DNA of 8,392 bases from Clostridia bacterium (GTDB lineage: Bacteria; Bacillota; Clostridia; Christensenellales; CAG-314): positions 1-8,392 of the forward strand of contig JAQUSX010000016.1 in assembly GCA_028710055.1 (NCBI GenBank). Reading direction: 5' to 3'. A program made the position numbers and the translations under genes. This document shows positions 1-7,330 of the stretch, piece by piece. Each line of letters opens with the position of its first letter. The first letter of the stretch is position 1. A model generated the notes under the pieces. That model saw nothing but the letters and a program-made list of their open reading frames with translations. It searched no databases and was not told the origin of the DNA.

Positions 1-9
1 GTAATAGTC

Positions 10-38
10 ATTGTAGCATAGTCTATTTCATTTATCAA
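10..38 (-). promoter_or_regulatory. Probable sigma-A promoter pointing off the left edge
   Basis: On the minus strand a -35 box TTGATA (38-33) is followed by a 17-nt spacer and a -10 box TACAAT (15-10). A TG one base upstream of the -10 makes it an extended -10. Each hexamer matches consensus at five of six positions. The predicted start of transcription is near position 3, so the gene it serves lies outside the window. It lies downstream of the solute-binding protein gene on the same strand, which suggests the next gene has its own promoter. Transcription was not observed; this is pattern matching only. Confidence 0.6.
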
Positions 39-99
39 GTTAGTTAACCCCCTGCCGATTAAAAAATACTTACCGTTAATTTTTCTAAATAGTCGCTAT

Positions 100-1137
100 C
101 TAACCGCTCAAAAAATACAAAATTTCGCCTTTATCTATACCGTTAGCGGCGTTTTCGGAAGCTTCTTTTAATTTGTCAATAGTAAGTTTGCTTGAAAATA
201 CGTTAATAATTTTTATTTTATCCAGGCTTTTTTCCATATCCGCCATAAATCCGTTTTGATACACTTTTATACCGCACACCGAAAACATATTGCATCTGCT
301 TAATTTTGCTTGTACGGTGTCGCTTGTAAGATACTCGATAAAATCCGTCGCAGTATCTACGTCGGCGCAGCTTCTGCTTATTCCCAGATATTGCGTTAAA
401 TCCGTAAAACCCGTTAAAGGGACGGCGTAAATATTTTGCAAACTGCCGCTTTCCACTCTGTTACTTAGACGGTATTCGTCACGCTGCGTACCGATAAGAA
501 TAGCGTTCTTTTCCGATAAAAATCGCTCGTACGCTTTATATTGAGTAACGGAATAATCCGCCGATATTTTGACTTTGGCTACTGTCAGCGATAAGGCGGT
601 TAACGGACTGTTGTACGCACCGAAACCGAATAAAATTTCTTGATTTTCAATTTCGATTAAATTTATTTCATTTTTTGAAAACAGAAAATATCCGCCAGTC
701 ATATATGGAACGGCGTATTGTTTTGCGCAAAAAACGCCGCCGTTAGCGAAAACATCGGTAGAATTTATCGCGCCTTTATATGTGTCTAAAAAACTTAATA
801 TATTCGTTCCCGCGCCCGCCGCAAAGCTGATTAAATCTACCTTTCGGCTTTCCGCCATACTCACAGCCTGCTCCACCGTTAATAAGGTTACGTGAACGTA
901 AATGCCTTTATGGAGTTTTTCGTATTCCAATGCGCGGGCTTTGAGCCAATCCACCCTTGACGCGCTGCCGCCCTCAAAAGTCTCGATATGCCAAAGCTCT
1001 ATTATGCCTTGTTTTGCGGTGACTGACTGCGCTTTCTTTTGCGCCAAACGCGGGATAATAAATATAGGAGCGGCAATCAAAAATAATATCGCGATAGTTA
1101 CCGCAACGATTTTACGAATTTTTGCTAACTTGTTCAT
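100..1137 (-). CDS. Membrane-anchored extracellular solute-binding protein, family 1-like
   Basis: This 345-residue protein resembles the family-1 solute-binding proteins that deliver sugars to ABC importers. A basic N-terminus is followed by one hydrophobic segment (about residues 9-28). There is no lipobox cysteine and no clear signal-peptidase site, so it is probably held by an uncleaved anchor with the rest outside the cell. Family-like landmarks are the first strand IELWHIETFEGG (46-57), the DLISFAAG turn (101-108), and the C-terminal run from GFTDLTQYLGISRSC (243-257) into DFIEYLTSDTVQAKL (265-279). At 345 residues it is shorter than most sugar-binding proteins (about 400-450). No permease or ATPase gene is adjacent, so it may be an orphan binding or sensing protein. 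The start was chosen because the anchor follows it directly. No Shine-Dalgarno is visible before it; a TAAAAT box lies 6 nt upstream. No clear terminator is seen after the stop. The family is fairly sure; the substrate is unknown. Confidence 0.75.
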   Translation of the reverse strand: MNKLAKIRKIVAVTIAILFLIAAPIFIIPRLAQKKAQSVTAKQGIIELWHIETFEGGSASRVDWLKARALEYEKLHKGIYVHVTLLTVEQAVSMAESRKVDLISFAAGAGTNILSFLDTYKGAINSTDVFANGGVFCAKQYAVPYMTGGYFLFSKNEINLIEIENQEILFGFGAYNSPLTALSLTVAKVKISADYSVTQYKAYERFLSEKNAILIGTQRDEYRLSNRVESGSLQNIYAVPLTGFTDLTQYLGISRSCADVDTATDFIEYLTSDTVQAKLSRCNMFSVCGIKVYQNGFMADMEKSLDKIKIINVFSSKLTIDKLKEASENAANGIDKGEILYFLSG

Positions 1138-1143
1138 AAAAAT

Positions 1144-1149
1144 ATTTTA
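1144..1149 (-). promoter_or_regulatory. Possible -10 box of the solute-binding protein gene, leaderless spacing
   Basis: On the minus strand TAAAAT lies at 1149-1144, six bases before the ATG (1137-1135). Transcription would begin at or next to the A of the ATG. No Shine-Dalgarno is present between them. The -35 region is only a T-rich stretch with weak similarity to TTGACA, so this is the least certain of the three similar starts in the window. Confidence 0.4.
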
Positions 1150-1323
1150 TGCGGACAAAGCAAAATAAAAAACCGTTGCGAATATTGAGATAAAGGAAAA
1201 TTAAAATAAAATTAGGATAATTTTTAATAAAATCATTGTTTAAATTTTTTAAAAAATAGCCGCTGTGAAAATATATTTATCTTATATAAAGAGCGCGGAA
1301 TTTATGAAAAACTCGTTTAAAGG

Positions 1324-1336
1324 GCGTAATTTACGC
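1324..1336. promoter_or_regulatory. 13-bp palindrome, possible operator
   Basis: GCGTAA-T-TTACGC is a perfect inverted repeat of 6+1+6 bases in an otherwise very AT-rich spacer. It lies about 60 bp upstream of the -35 box of the MFS carrier gene. Its symmetry and GC ends suit a dimeric regulator, but no regulator gene is nearby and no second copy was noticed. It also falls inside a possible micro-ORF. Confidence 0.3.
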
Positions 1337-1395
1337 AAAAATCGAAATAAATAAATAGTTTAAGCTATATTTATTAACAAATTCAAAGTATTCTA

Positions 1396-1424
1396 TTTAC
1401 ACGGCAGTCAAATTTTGATAGAAT
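1396..1424 (+). promoter_or_regulatory. Extended -10 promoter of the SLC45-like carrier gene
   Basis: The -35 box TTTACA (1396-1401) and the -10 box TAGAAT (1419-1424) each match sigma-A consensus at five of six positions and are 17 nt apart. TG at 1416-1417 gives an extended -10. The predicted start of transcription is near 1431, leaving a leader of about 32 nt that contains the ribosome site. Confidence 0.7.
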
Positions 1425-1444
1425 AACTGGGACGACACATAAAG

Positions 1445-1462
1445 AGGAGGGGTTAAATGTAA
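1445..1462 (+). promoter_or_regulatory. Shine-Dalgarno with ATG-TAA start-stop before the MFS start
   Basis: AGGAGG lies at 1445-1450 and the purine run continues to 1452. An ATG at 1457-1459 is followed at once by the stop TAA at 1460-1462, and the carrier's ATG starts at 1463. From the last G of AGGAGG to the start-stop ATG is 6 nt, close to optimal; to the carrier's ATG it is 12 nt, which is long. An alternative pairing through the GAGGGG run shortens the latter to 10 nt. The carrier start is kept because only its frame is open. Confidence 0.6.
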
Positions 1463-3322
1463 ATGAAACTTAATTATAAACGCACGTTCTTTGTCGGACT
1501 TGCTTTTTTCCTTATTTGCGTATTTTGGCAAGCATACGACACATTAATCGCGATTTCGCTCGTCAATAAATTCGGTATGAATCAAACGTGGTCAGGCGTT
1601 ATTATGGCTCTTGACAACGTTTTGGCGTTATTTATGCTGCCTTTGTTCGGAACGATTTCCGACAATGCGCACGGACCGCTCACCAAAAAACTTGGTAAGC
1701 GCACGCCCTTTATACTGATAGGTACTGTTATCGCAGTAATATGCTTCTTCTCTTTGTCGGTAGTAGACGCAAACCAACTAAAAAGTATAAGTTCAGTATC
1801 GAATACGGAAACGATTTCCACCGCTTTATGGGACAACAATTATGAAATTGACAATCCTTATTACGGCGTAAATAAAGAAAAATCAACTTACGACTTGACT
1901 TATATAGACACTACAATAGAACGCGGTACAATACGGCAAATATTCACCGGCGGCGAAGACATGTTTAAAGCTATTAAGCTTGATAACGACAGCGACGCTG
2001 TGACGGTTGCATCCGCGCTGGATATTCAGACAGCCGATCCGTATATCTACAATCCGTATTACAACAAGACTGAAAACGTCCCCTCGGGCGTTAATACGTC
2101 TATTTATCGCGGACATCTCAGCGAGATTTACACGGGTAGTTATACCTTTGTAGAAATATATAACGGCGTATACGGCGCAAACCCCGACGACAGCTTCGTA
2201 ACTCTTTATAAGCCATTAGTATCGGCTGCAAATAGCGGCGCAAAAACGACCTTTACAGGCACAGTTGCGGCTTTAAGGTCGGCGTATGTCAGCGAAATAA
2301 CGGCAAATGATAATACAAACTTGGTTATGTTCATACTAATACTGCTCGTTTTGCTTATCACAATGGCGACTTTCCGCTCGCCCGCTGTCGCTCTTATGCC
2401 TGCGGTCACTGTTAAACCTATGCGAAGCAAAGCTAACGCCATAATCAATATTATGGGGGTAATCGGCGGGTCGCTGGTACTGGGACTCGGCATGGTATTA
2501 GGCACAGGACAAGCGTCTAACGCTTTGATGAATTATATTCCGTTTATTTCCATCTGCTGCGGCATAATGCTTATTGCCCTAGTCATATTCTTGATTACGG
2601 TAAGAGAACCGAAATTATGCGACGAAATGGAAAAAATCACAGCGGAAAATCATCTCGACGACGAACCATCTGCTCAAACTCAAGCCGGCGTTAAAACAAA
2701 AGTAAAAATGGACAAGAGCAAACTGCGTTCTTTCATATTCCTTCTGCTTTCGATAGCGTTTTGGTTTATGGGTTATAACGCGGTTACGAGTAAATATTCT
2801 TTGTACGCATTGAACGTACTTCAAATGGACTACAACACAACTTTGCTTATCGCTCAGATAGCTGCTCTTATCGCCTTTTTCCCTGCTGGCATGCTCGCGA
2901 CAAAAATCGGCAGAAAGAAAACCATTATGGGCGGAATAGTATTACTAACGGCAAGCTTCATTGTCGCTTCATTTATGAACAGCAACAGTAGCGTTATCGT
3001 AATGAATATTTTGTTTATTTTGGCAGGCATAGCTTGGGCATCGATAAACGTAAACTCTCTGCCTATGGTGGTAGAGCTTGCAACGGGAGCTGATGTCGGC
3101 AAATATACAGGATTTTACTACACAGCATCGATGGCTGCGCAAACAGTCACCCCAATATTGAGCGGCGGACTTATGGACGGATTTAACACTATGGAAGTAC
3201 TCTTCCCTTACGCTTCAATATTTGTGGCTTTATCATTTGTGACTATGATATTCGTACGTCACGGAGACAGTAAACCCATAGCGCCCAAAAATGTTATGGA
3301 ATCAATAGGAGAGGCCGATTAG
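1463..3322 (+). CDS. SLC45/GPH-like MFS transporter with a large TM3-TM4 extracellular insert
   Basis: This 619-residue major facilitator protein is probably a proton- or cation-coupled sugar carrier of the SLC45/GPH-like group. TM1 (about 8-31) contains FWQAYD. The loop after TM2 has motif A, with G63, D67 and KKLGKRTPF (75-83). TM3 is about 82-100 and TM4 about 287-304. After TM4 come FRSPAVALMP (304-313) and RSKANAIINIMG (321-332), a strong signature of the Firmicutes SLC45-like family. TM5-6 (about 326-380), a charged cytoplasmic loop (381-420) and TM7-12 (about 424-597) complete twelve helices. The odd part is residues 101-286: about 185 polar residues where relatives I recall have only a short loop. 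By topology they face outside. The insert contains a duplicated module (117-163 and 181-225). The usual Asp after LMP is Ala here (A314). The substrate is unknown. The gene diverges from the solute-binding protein gene and ends at a terminator. Confidence 0.85.
   Translation: MKLNYKRTFFVGLAFFLICVFWQAYDTLIAISLVNKFGMNQTWSGVIMALDNVLALFMLPLFGTISDNAHGPLTKKLGKRTPFILIGTVIAVICFFSLSVVDANQLKSISSVSNTETISTALWDNNYEIDNPYYGVNKEKSTYDLTYIDTTIERGTIRQIFTGGEDMFKAIKLDNDSDAVTVASALDIQTADPYIYNPYYNKTENVPSGVNTSIYRGHLSEIYTGSYTFVEIYNGVYGANPDDSFVTLYKPLVSAANSGAKTTFTGTVAALRSAYVSEITANDNTNLVMFILILLVLLITMATFRSPAVALMPAVTVKPMRSKANAIINIMGVIGGSLVLGLGMVLGTGQASNALMNYIPFISICCGIMLIALVIFLITVREPKLCDEMEKITAENHLDDEPSAQTQAGVKTKVKMDKSKLRSFIFLLLSIAFWFMGYNAVTSKYSLYALNVLQMDYNTTLLIAQIAALIAFFPAGMLATKIGRKKTIMGGIVLLTASFIVASFMNSNSSVIVMNILFILAGIAWASINVNSLPMVVELATGADVGKYTGFYYTASMAAQTVTPILSGGLMDGFNTMEVLFPYASIFVALSFVTMIFVRHGDSKPIAPKNVMESIGEAD
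1811..2137 (+). repeat. Internal protein-level duplication in the MFS extracellular insert
   Basis: Two related modules lie about 62-66 residues apart. Module 1 reads TISTAL (117-122), NPYY (131-134), then TIERGTIRQIFTG (151-163). Module 2 reads TVASAL (181-186), NPYY (197-200), then SIYRGHLSEIYTG (213-225). The shared pattern is T-x3-AL, NPYY, then [TS]-I-x-RG-x-[IL]-x-[QE]-I-[FY]-TG, all in the same order. A third T-V-A-A-L (267-271) may be the start of a degenerate copy. The alignment was made by eye. Confidence 0.6.
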
Positions 3323-3372
3323 CGGCCGTTTCTCGGCAGAATGAAAATCTGATGTAACAACAAAAGACCTTC

Positions 3373-3405
3373 AAACAAAACCGCGAAACAAACGCGGTTT
3401 TGTTT
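3373..3405 (+). terminator. Rho-independent terminator after the SLC45-like carrier
   Basis: A 13-bp stem pairs 3373-3385 with 3393-3405 around a 7-base loop (3386-3392). The CCGCG/CGCGG core lies next to the loop, and the right arm runs into T-rich sequence TTTTGTTTTACTTT. It starts about 50 bp after the stop codon at 3320-3322. Its T-rich tail overlaps the -35 box assigned to the next gene. Confidence 0.8.
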
Positions 3406-3432
3406 TACTTTAAAAAAATAATATTGTATAAT
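3404..3432 (+). promoter_or_regulatory. Promoter of the second MFS gene, leaderless spacing
   Basis: The -10 box is a perfect TATAAT (3427-3432). Seventeen bases upstream is TTTACT (3404-3409), four of six matches to the -35 consensus. The ATG begins at 3440, only 7 nt after the -10 box, so transcription should start at or within a base of the ATG. The intervening bases contain no Shine-Dalgarno. Confidence 0.6.
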
Positions 3433-3439
3433 TGCTTTT

Positions 3440-4795
3440 ATGAATTCTAAGAACAGACTCACCACAAATTTGTGGAACAAAAACTTTACGATTTTAGTCA
3501 TAGGAAGTTTCATATCAATGATGGGCTATACATGCGCCAGCTTTGCTATGAGTCTATTGGTATATGACGAATCGAAGCAAGTTTTATTTTTCGCCTTGAC
3601 GCAAGTAGCCGCAATGCTTCCGCGTATTATTATGCCTATGCTTGCGGGAACGTATTTTGACAGACACAGTCGGGCGAGATCAATTTTCAAACTAGACTAT
3701 GGCTACACTATCATATTTGCGATAGTGACAGTTCTGTTATATTTTAAATCTTTCCCGTATTGGCTGTTTATTTTTGTTTCGCTCATTATCGGTTCAATTG
3801 ACGGCGCTTATATGGTTGCGTTTGACAGCGTTTTCCCGTTGCTCACCACCACTAAGACAACCCGCAAAGCGTATTCGATAAACAGTATGCTTTACCCGAT
3901 AGCTTCGATTATTACGGCTCCGCTTACTTTGTTCTTTTACGACAAAATCGGTCCGCTCGCTATTTTTGCAGGCTCTACCTTGCTTTTCGCTATCACCGCT
4001 ACGGTCGAAACTTTAATAAAAGTAAGGGAACCTCATTTAGTGCGATTTGATCCCGAAAAACAAGCGAAACTGCCGCCAAGCCCGAAAGAACTTGAGCTAT
4101 CGGAACTCGGCATAGATATCGTAGCTCAACAGGAAGTAAAAGAGCGCACACATTTCTTTACTGACTTTAAGGAAGGTGTAAAATATATACTCGCCGAAAA
4201 AGGACTTATGGCTATCACGATGTATTTCTTCGTGTTAAGTATTACGGGCGCGTTAATGGGAACTTTAATGATTCCTTACTTCCGCTCCACTACCGGTTGG
4301 GCATTGGGCGGCTGGCAGATGGAAGGAATGTACGCTTATATGATTATTTTCGGGGCGTCCACTATCGGTCGGTTGGTCGGCGCAAATGTCCAGTACAGGG
4401 TAAAATTTAAAAAAGAAAAACGCTTTAACGTCGCGGTTGCGGTTTACTTAATAACTTCTCTCATTTATATAATTGTATTCCATTTACCTTTATGGTTTAT
4501 GATTATACTAATGTTAATTGAAGGTATGCTATCCGTAACAAGCTACAATATTCGTATTTCGTCGACGCAAGTTTACGTACCCGACAATAAGCGCGGCAGA
4601 TTTAACGGAGCATTCCTTTTCTTTAATATGCTTGGAAGTATAGTCGGACAGCTTATTGCCGGATTCATCGGCGACCTTAATTGGAGCGTGCCTATTATCG
4701 TTTCGGTGGCATTCATTTTCAACTTTGCGGCGGTATTCTTCATCGTATTCCCCGCGAAAAAATCTATATCTACTATTTACAACGCCGACTTATAA
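3440..4795 (+). CDS. MFS transporter, 12 helices, exporter-like
   Basis: This 451-residue protein is a major facilitator carrier unrelated in detail to its upstream neighbour. About twelve helices are visible: TM1 15-38, TM2 47-69, TM3-6 between 86 and 192, a charged cytoplasmic loop 193-250, and TM7-12 between 255 and 440. The loop after TM2 carries motif A in the form G70-x3-D74-R75-x2-R78-x-R80. The equivalent region before TM11 has PDNKRGRFNGAF (381-392), a P-x3-RGR pattern common in the MFS_3/EntS- and Mef-like exporter group. This suggests efflux of a small molecule, but no substrate can be read from the sequence. It has its own promoter and no visible Shine-Dalgarno. An earlier start is excluded because 3440 directly follows the -10 box. 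It ends at a two-way terminator shared with leuS. Confidence 0.8.
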   Translation: MNSKNRLTTNLWNKNFTILVIGSFISMMGYTCASFAMSLLVYDESKQVLFFALTQVAAMLPRIIMPMLAGTYFDRHSRARSIFKLDYGYTIIFAIVTVLLYFKSFPYWLFIFVSLIIGSIDGAYMVAFDSVFPLLTTTKTTRKAYSINSMLYPIASIITAPLTLFFYDKIGPLAIFAGSTLLFAITATVETLIKVREPHLVRFDPEKQAKLPPSPKELELSELGIDIVAQQEVKERTHFFTDFKEGVKYILAEKGLMAITMYFFVLSITGALMGTLMIPYFRSTTGWALGGWQMEGMYAYMIIFGASTIGRLVGANVQYRVKFKKEKRFNVAVAVYLITSLIYIIVFHLPLWFMIILMLIEGMLSVTSYNIRISSTQVYVPDNKRGRFNGAFLFFNMLGSIVGQLIAGFIGDLNWSVPIIVSVAFIFNFAAVFFIVFPAKKSISTIYNADL

Positions 4796-4801
4796 AAAAA
4801 C

Positions 4802-4833
4802 AAAACCGTTTGAGATAATCAAACGGTTTTTTT
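4802..4833. terminator. Bidirectional terminator between the second MFS gene and leuS
   Basis: A perfect 12-bp stem pairs 4802-4813 with 4819-4830 around the loop GATAA. On the plus strand the right arm ends in a T run (4827-4833). On the minus strand the arm is followed by TTTTGTTTTTTT (4805 down to 4794). It can therefore stop transcription of the MFS gene, 6 bp after its last base, and of leuS, which ends at 4871 on the other strand. Confidence 0.85.
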
Positions 4834-4870
4834 ATTTATTAATAAATTTTGAAAATGCTGGGCTAGCGAA

Positions 4871-7294
4871 CTATACGATTATATTTACAAGCCTGTTAGG
4901 AATAACGATAACCTTTTTGACGGCGGCGTCAGCTAAAAGTTTTTTCACCGTCTCATTTTCAAGCACAAATCTTTGAATACCTTTTTCGTCAAGGCTCGTG
5001 TCTATCATAAGTTTAGCTCTGACCTTGCTGTTTATCTGTACGGCTATTTCTATTTCGCTGCGTACAAGCGCGCGCTCGTCGACTGTGGGGAAACCGCCGT
5101 CGATAACGGAAAATTTTTGTCCCGAAATCTGCCAAAATTCTTCGCATAGATGCGGACAAATGGGAGCCAAAAGTCTTATTAAATCCAGAACCGTATCAAA
5201 ATAAAGTTTGCCGTTTATCGCGCCTTCATCGTATTTATTAAGGGCGTTAGTAAGTTCCATCATTCGAGCTACCGCCGTATTAAAGCTGAACGCGGGGTAG
5301 TCTTCGTTGACGGCTTTTATCGTATTGTTGCGGACAAAATTAAGTTCTTCGTCATTTGCGGTTTTTTCGTTTATATTTTTAACTTCGTTTGCCCTTTCCA
5401 CGATACGCTCGACTCTTTCTATCCATTTTGCTATCGCTTTTATTCCGTCGTCATTCCACGGACCGCCTTCAATATATTTGAAGCCAAACGCCAAATAAGC
5501 TCTAAATACGTCGCTGCCGTATTTATTAACATACGGGTCGGGAGAGATAACGTTGCCTTTACTTTTACTCATTCGGTTTCCGTCGGGACCAAGTATTGCG
5601 CCTTGATGAACGAGCGACCTAAAAGGCTCGTCAAAATGCAAATATCCCATATCGCGCAACGCTTTTGTGAAAAACCGTGCGTACAACAAGTGCATGCAAG
5701 CGTGTTCGGGTCCGCCGACATATTTGTCGACCGGCAGCATCTTGTCAATCAAAGCCATGTCAAAAGGTTTGTCGGTGTTTTTATTATCAGGGTAACGCAA
5801 ATAATACCAACTGCTGCAAACAAAAGTATCAAGTGTATCGACTTCGCGTTTTGCTTTTGCTCCGCATTTTGGGCAAACCGTATTTACAAATTCCTCGTGT
5901 TTCGCAAGCGGACTTACGCCGTCGGGAGTAAAGTTAACGTCATAAGGCAATCTAACAGGCAATTGTTCTTCTGGTACAGGCACAATACCGCAATGTTCGC
6001 AATATACGACAGGTATAGGCGCGCCCCAGTATCTTTGACGGGAAACAAGCCAGTCGCGCAAGCGATAGTTGGTGACGAGTTTTCCTTTGCCGGTTTTTTC
6101 AAGCTTTTTAGCGACAGCTATACAACCTTTTTCAGAAGTAAGACCGTCGAACTCGCCGCTATCAGTCATTATACCGTATTCCGTGTAAGGTAAATCGTCG
6201 TTTTCGCCATTTGCGTTTTTTATAACCCGTTTGATATTCAATCCGTGTTTTTTAGCGAATTTATAATCTCTTTCGTCGTGAGCAGCAACGCCCATAATAG
6301 CGCCTGTGCCGTAAGAATAAAGTACGTAATCTCCTACCCATACAGGCACTTTTTCACCGTTTAAAGGATTAAGCGCATAGCTTCCCGTGAAGACGCCGGT
6401 TTTTTCTTTTGACGTCGAAAGTCTTTCGATTTCAGTCGTCTTTGCGGCTTGAAGCTTATATTCTTCCACAGCGGCTTTGTTTTCCGACGTTGTGATAATG
6501 TCTACCAAAGGATGTTCGGGCGCAAGTACGGCGTATGAACAGCCGAGCAGCGTGTCCGCTCTAGTCGTAAACACCTTAAAATTATTTTTGCCGTCTTGCA
6601 TATCAAAGACCAGTTCCGCGCCTTCGCTTTTGCCGATCCAGTTGCGCTGCATAATTTTTGTGCGTTCGGGCCAATCGAGATTATCTAAACAATTCAGCAA
6701 TTCTTCAGCATAGTCCGTTATTTTGAAAAACCATTGAGTAAGATTTTTACGAATAACGGTAGACTCGCATCTTTCGCATTTTCCGTCGATTACCTGCTCG
6801 TTAGCCAAAACGGTATTGCAGCTTGGGCACCAGTTAACAGGAGCGTTTTTGCGGTAAGCAAGTCCGTGTTTAAATAACTGCAGAAACATCCATTGCGTCC
6901 AACGGTAATAATCGGGCATGCACGTGGCAAGCTCGTAATCCCAGTCGAACATAGCACCCATGTCTTTGAGCTGGCGTTCCATATATTCAATATTTTTTAA
7001 CGTAGAGTCTTGGGGGTGAATACCCGTCTTTATTGCGTAATTTTCGGCGGGCAAACCAAAGGCGTCAAAACCCATCGGCTCAAAAATATTTTTGCCTTTC
7101 GCGCGCATAAATCTGGCGTAACTGTCGGACAATCCGTAGTTATACCAATGACCGACGTGCAGTTTGTCGCCAGACGGATAGGAAAACATTTCCAATACGT
7201 AATGTTTATTATCAATTTTTGTTTTGTCGAACGCGTAAAGTTTCGTGTCCGCCCAAATTTTGTTCCATTTTTTTTCAATTTCTACATAATCCAT
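4871..7294 (-). CDS. leuS: Leucyl-tRNA synthetase
   Basis: This cytoplasmic class I synthetase charges tRNA-Leu with leucine using ATP. It has 807 residues, normal for bacterial LeuRS. The HIGH-type motif is HVGH (46-49), followed by [13 protein letters not shown] (75-87). A zinc site has C156-x2-C159 and C173-x2-C176. The CP1 editing domain (about 220-410), which hydrolyses mischarged tRNA, shows the threonine-rich TTRADTL (243-249) and [15 protein letters not shown] (329-343) with its conserved Asp. Further cysteine pairs lie at 432/435 and 474/477. [11 protein letters not shown] (414-424) is the usual catalytic-core motif. The KMSKS loop is RMSKS (574-578). The anticodon-binding domain follows, and the C-terminal domain runs to the end. 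All key motifs are intact. The start agrees with a GGTGAT ribosome site just upstream. The gene stands alone: it diverges from a DUF1294 gene and converges with an MFS gene. Confidence 0.97.
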   Translation of the reverse strand: MDYVEIEKKWNKIWADTKLYAFDKTKIDNKHYVLEMFSYPSGDKLHVGHWYNYGLSDSYARFMRAKGKNIFEPMGFDAFGLPAENYAIKTGIHPQDSTLKNIEYMERQLKDMGAMFDWDYELATCMPDYYRWTQWMFLQLFKHGLAYRKNAPVNWCPSCNTVLANEQVIDGKCERCESTVIRKNLTQWFFKITDYAEELLNCLDNLDWPERTKIMQRNWIGKSEGAELVFDMQDGKNNFKVFTTRADTLLGCSYAVLAPEHPLVDIITTSENKAAVEEYKLQAAKTTEIERLSTSKEKTGVFTGSYALNPLNGEKVPVWVGDYVLYSYGTGAIMGVAAHDERDYKFAKKHGLNIKRVIKNANGENDDLPYTEYGIMTDSGEFDGLTSEKGCIAVAKKLEKTGKGKLVTNYRLRDWLVSRQRYWGAPIPVVYCEHCGIVPVPEEQLPVRLPYDVNFTPDGVSPLAKHEEFVNTVCPKCGAKAKREVDTLDTFVCSSWYYLRYPDNKNTDKPFDMALIDKMLPVDKYVGGPEHACMHLLYARFFTKALRDMGYLHFDEPFRSLVHQGAILGPDGNRMSKSKGNVISPDPYVNKYGSDVFRAYLAFGFKYIEGGPWNDDGIKAIAKWIERVERIVERANEVKNINEKTANDEELNFVRNNTIKAVNEDYPAFSFNTAVARMMELTNALNKYDEGAINGKLYFDTVLDLIRLLAPICPHLCEEFWQISGQKFSVIDGGFPTVDERALVRSEIEIAVQINSKVRAKLMIDTSLDEKGIQRFVLENETVKKLLADAAVKKVIVIPNRLVNIIV

Positions 7295-7297
7295 AAA

Positions 7298-7305
7298 ATC
7301 ACCCT
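7298..7305 (-). promoter_or_regulatory. Ribosome binding site of leuS
   Basis: On the minus strand AGGGTGAT (7305-7298) is followed by TTT and the ATG at 7294. GGTGAT matches the 3' part of the full AGGAGGTGAT anti-SD complement, which explains the short 3-nt gap. It supports 7294 as the start. Confidence 0.6.
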
Positions 7306-7330
7306 GCCAAACTTAAAAAGTATTAGGAAA

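Larger units (their letters stand above)
1138..1462. other. AT-rich divergent spacer between binding protein and MFS carrier
   Basis: This gene-free stretch of 325 bp separates two diverging genes and should carry both promoters. On the plus side it has a good extended -10 promoter (1396-1424) and a strong ribosome site (1445-1450). On the minus side there is only a -10-like TAAAAT next to the ATG. It also holds the 13-bp palindrome GCGTAATTTACGC (1324-1336), a perfect A/T palindrome ATTTTTTAAAAAAT (1244-1257), and a possible micro-ORF (1304-1354). I see no riboswitch, tRNA or T-box pattern in it. Confidence 0.7.

Noticed and set aside
1..38. Partial minus-strand ORF from a TTG start with a G-rich site 9 nt upstream
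   Set aside because: Only 12 codons are visible, and the same bases form a -35/-10 promoter with correct 17-nt spacing, which explains them better. Cannot be excluded without the sequence to the left.
1244..1257. ATTTTTTAAAAAAT palindrome
   Set aside because: Perfect but made only of A/T runs in an AT-rich spacer, so expected by chance; no further evidence of a binding site.
3313..3327. GGCCG-ATTAG-CGGCC hairpin spanning the stop codon of the first MFS gene
   Set aside because: Only 5 bp of stem, no T run after it, and a much better terminator follows at 3373-3405; probably incidental.
5603..6193. 196-residue plus-strand ORF opposite leuS
   Set aside because: It lies wholly antisense to intact leuS motifs including the catalytic core; no family resemblance is seen. 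It is a shadow of leuS codon use.
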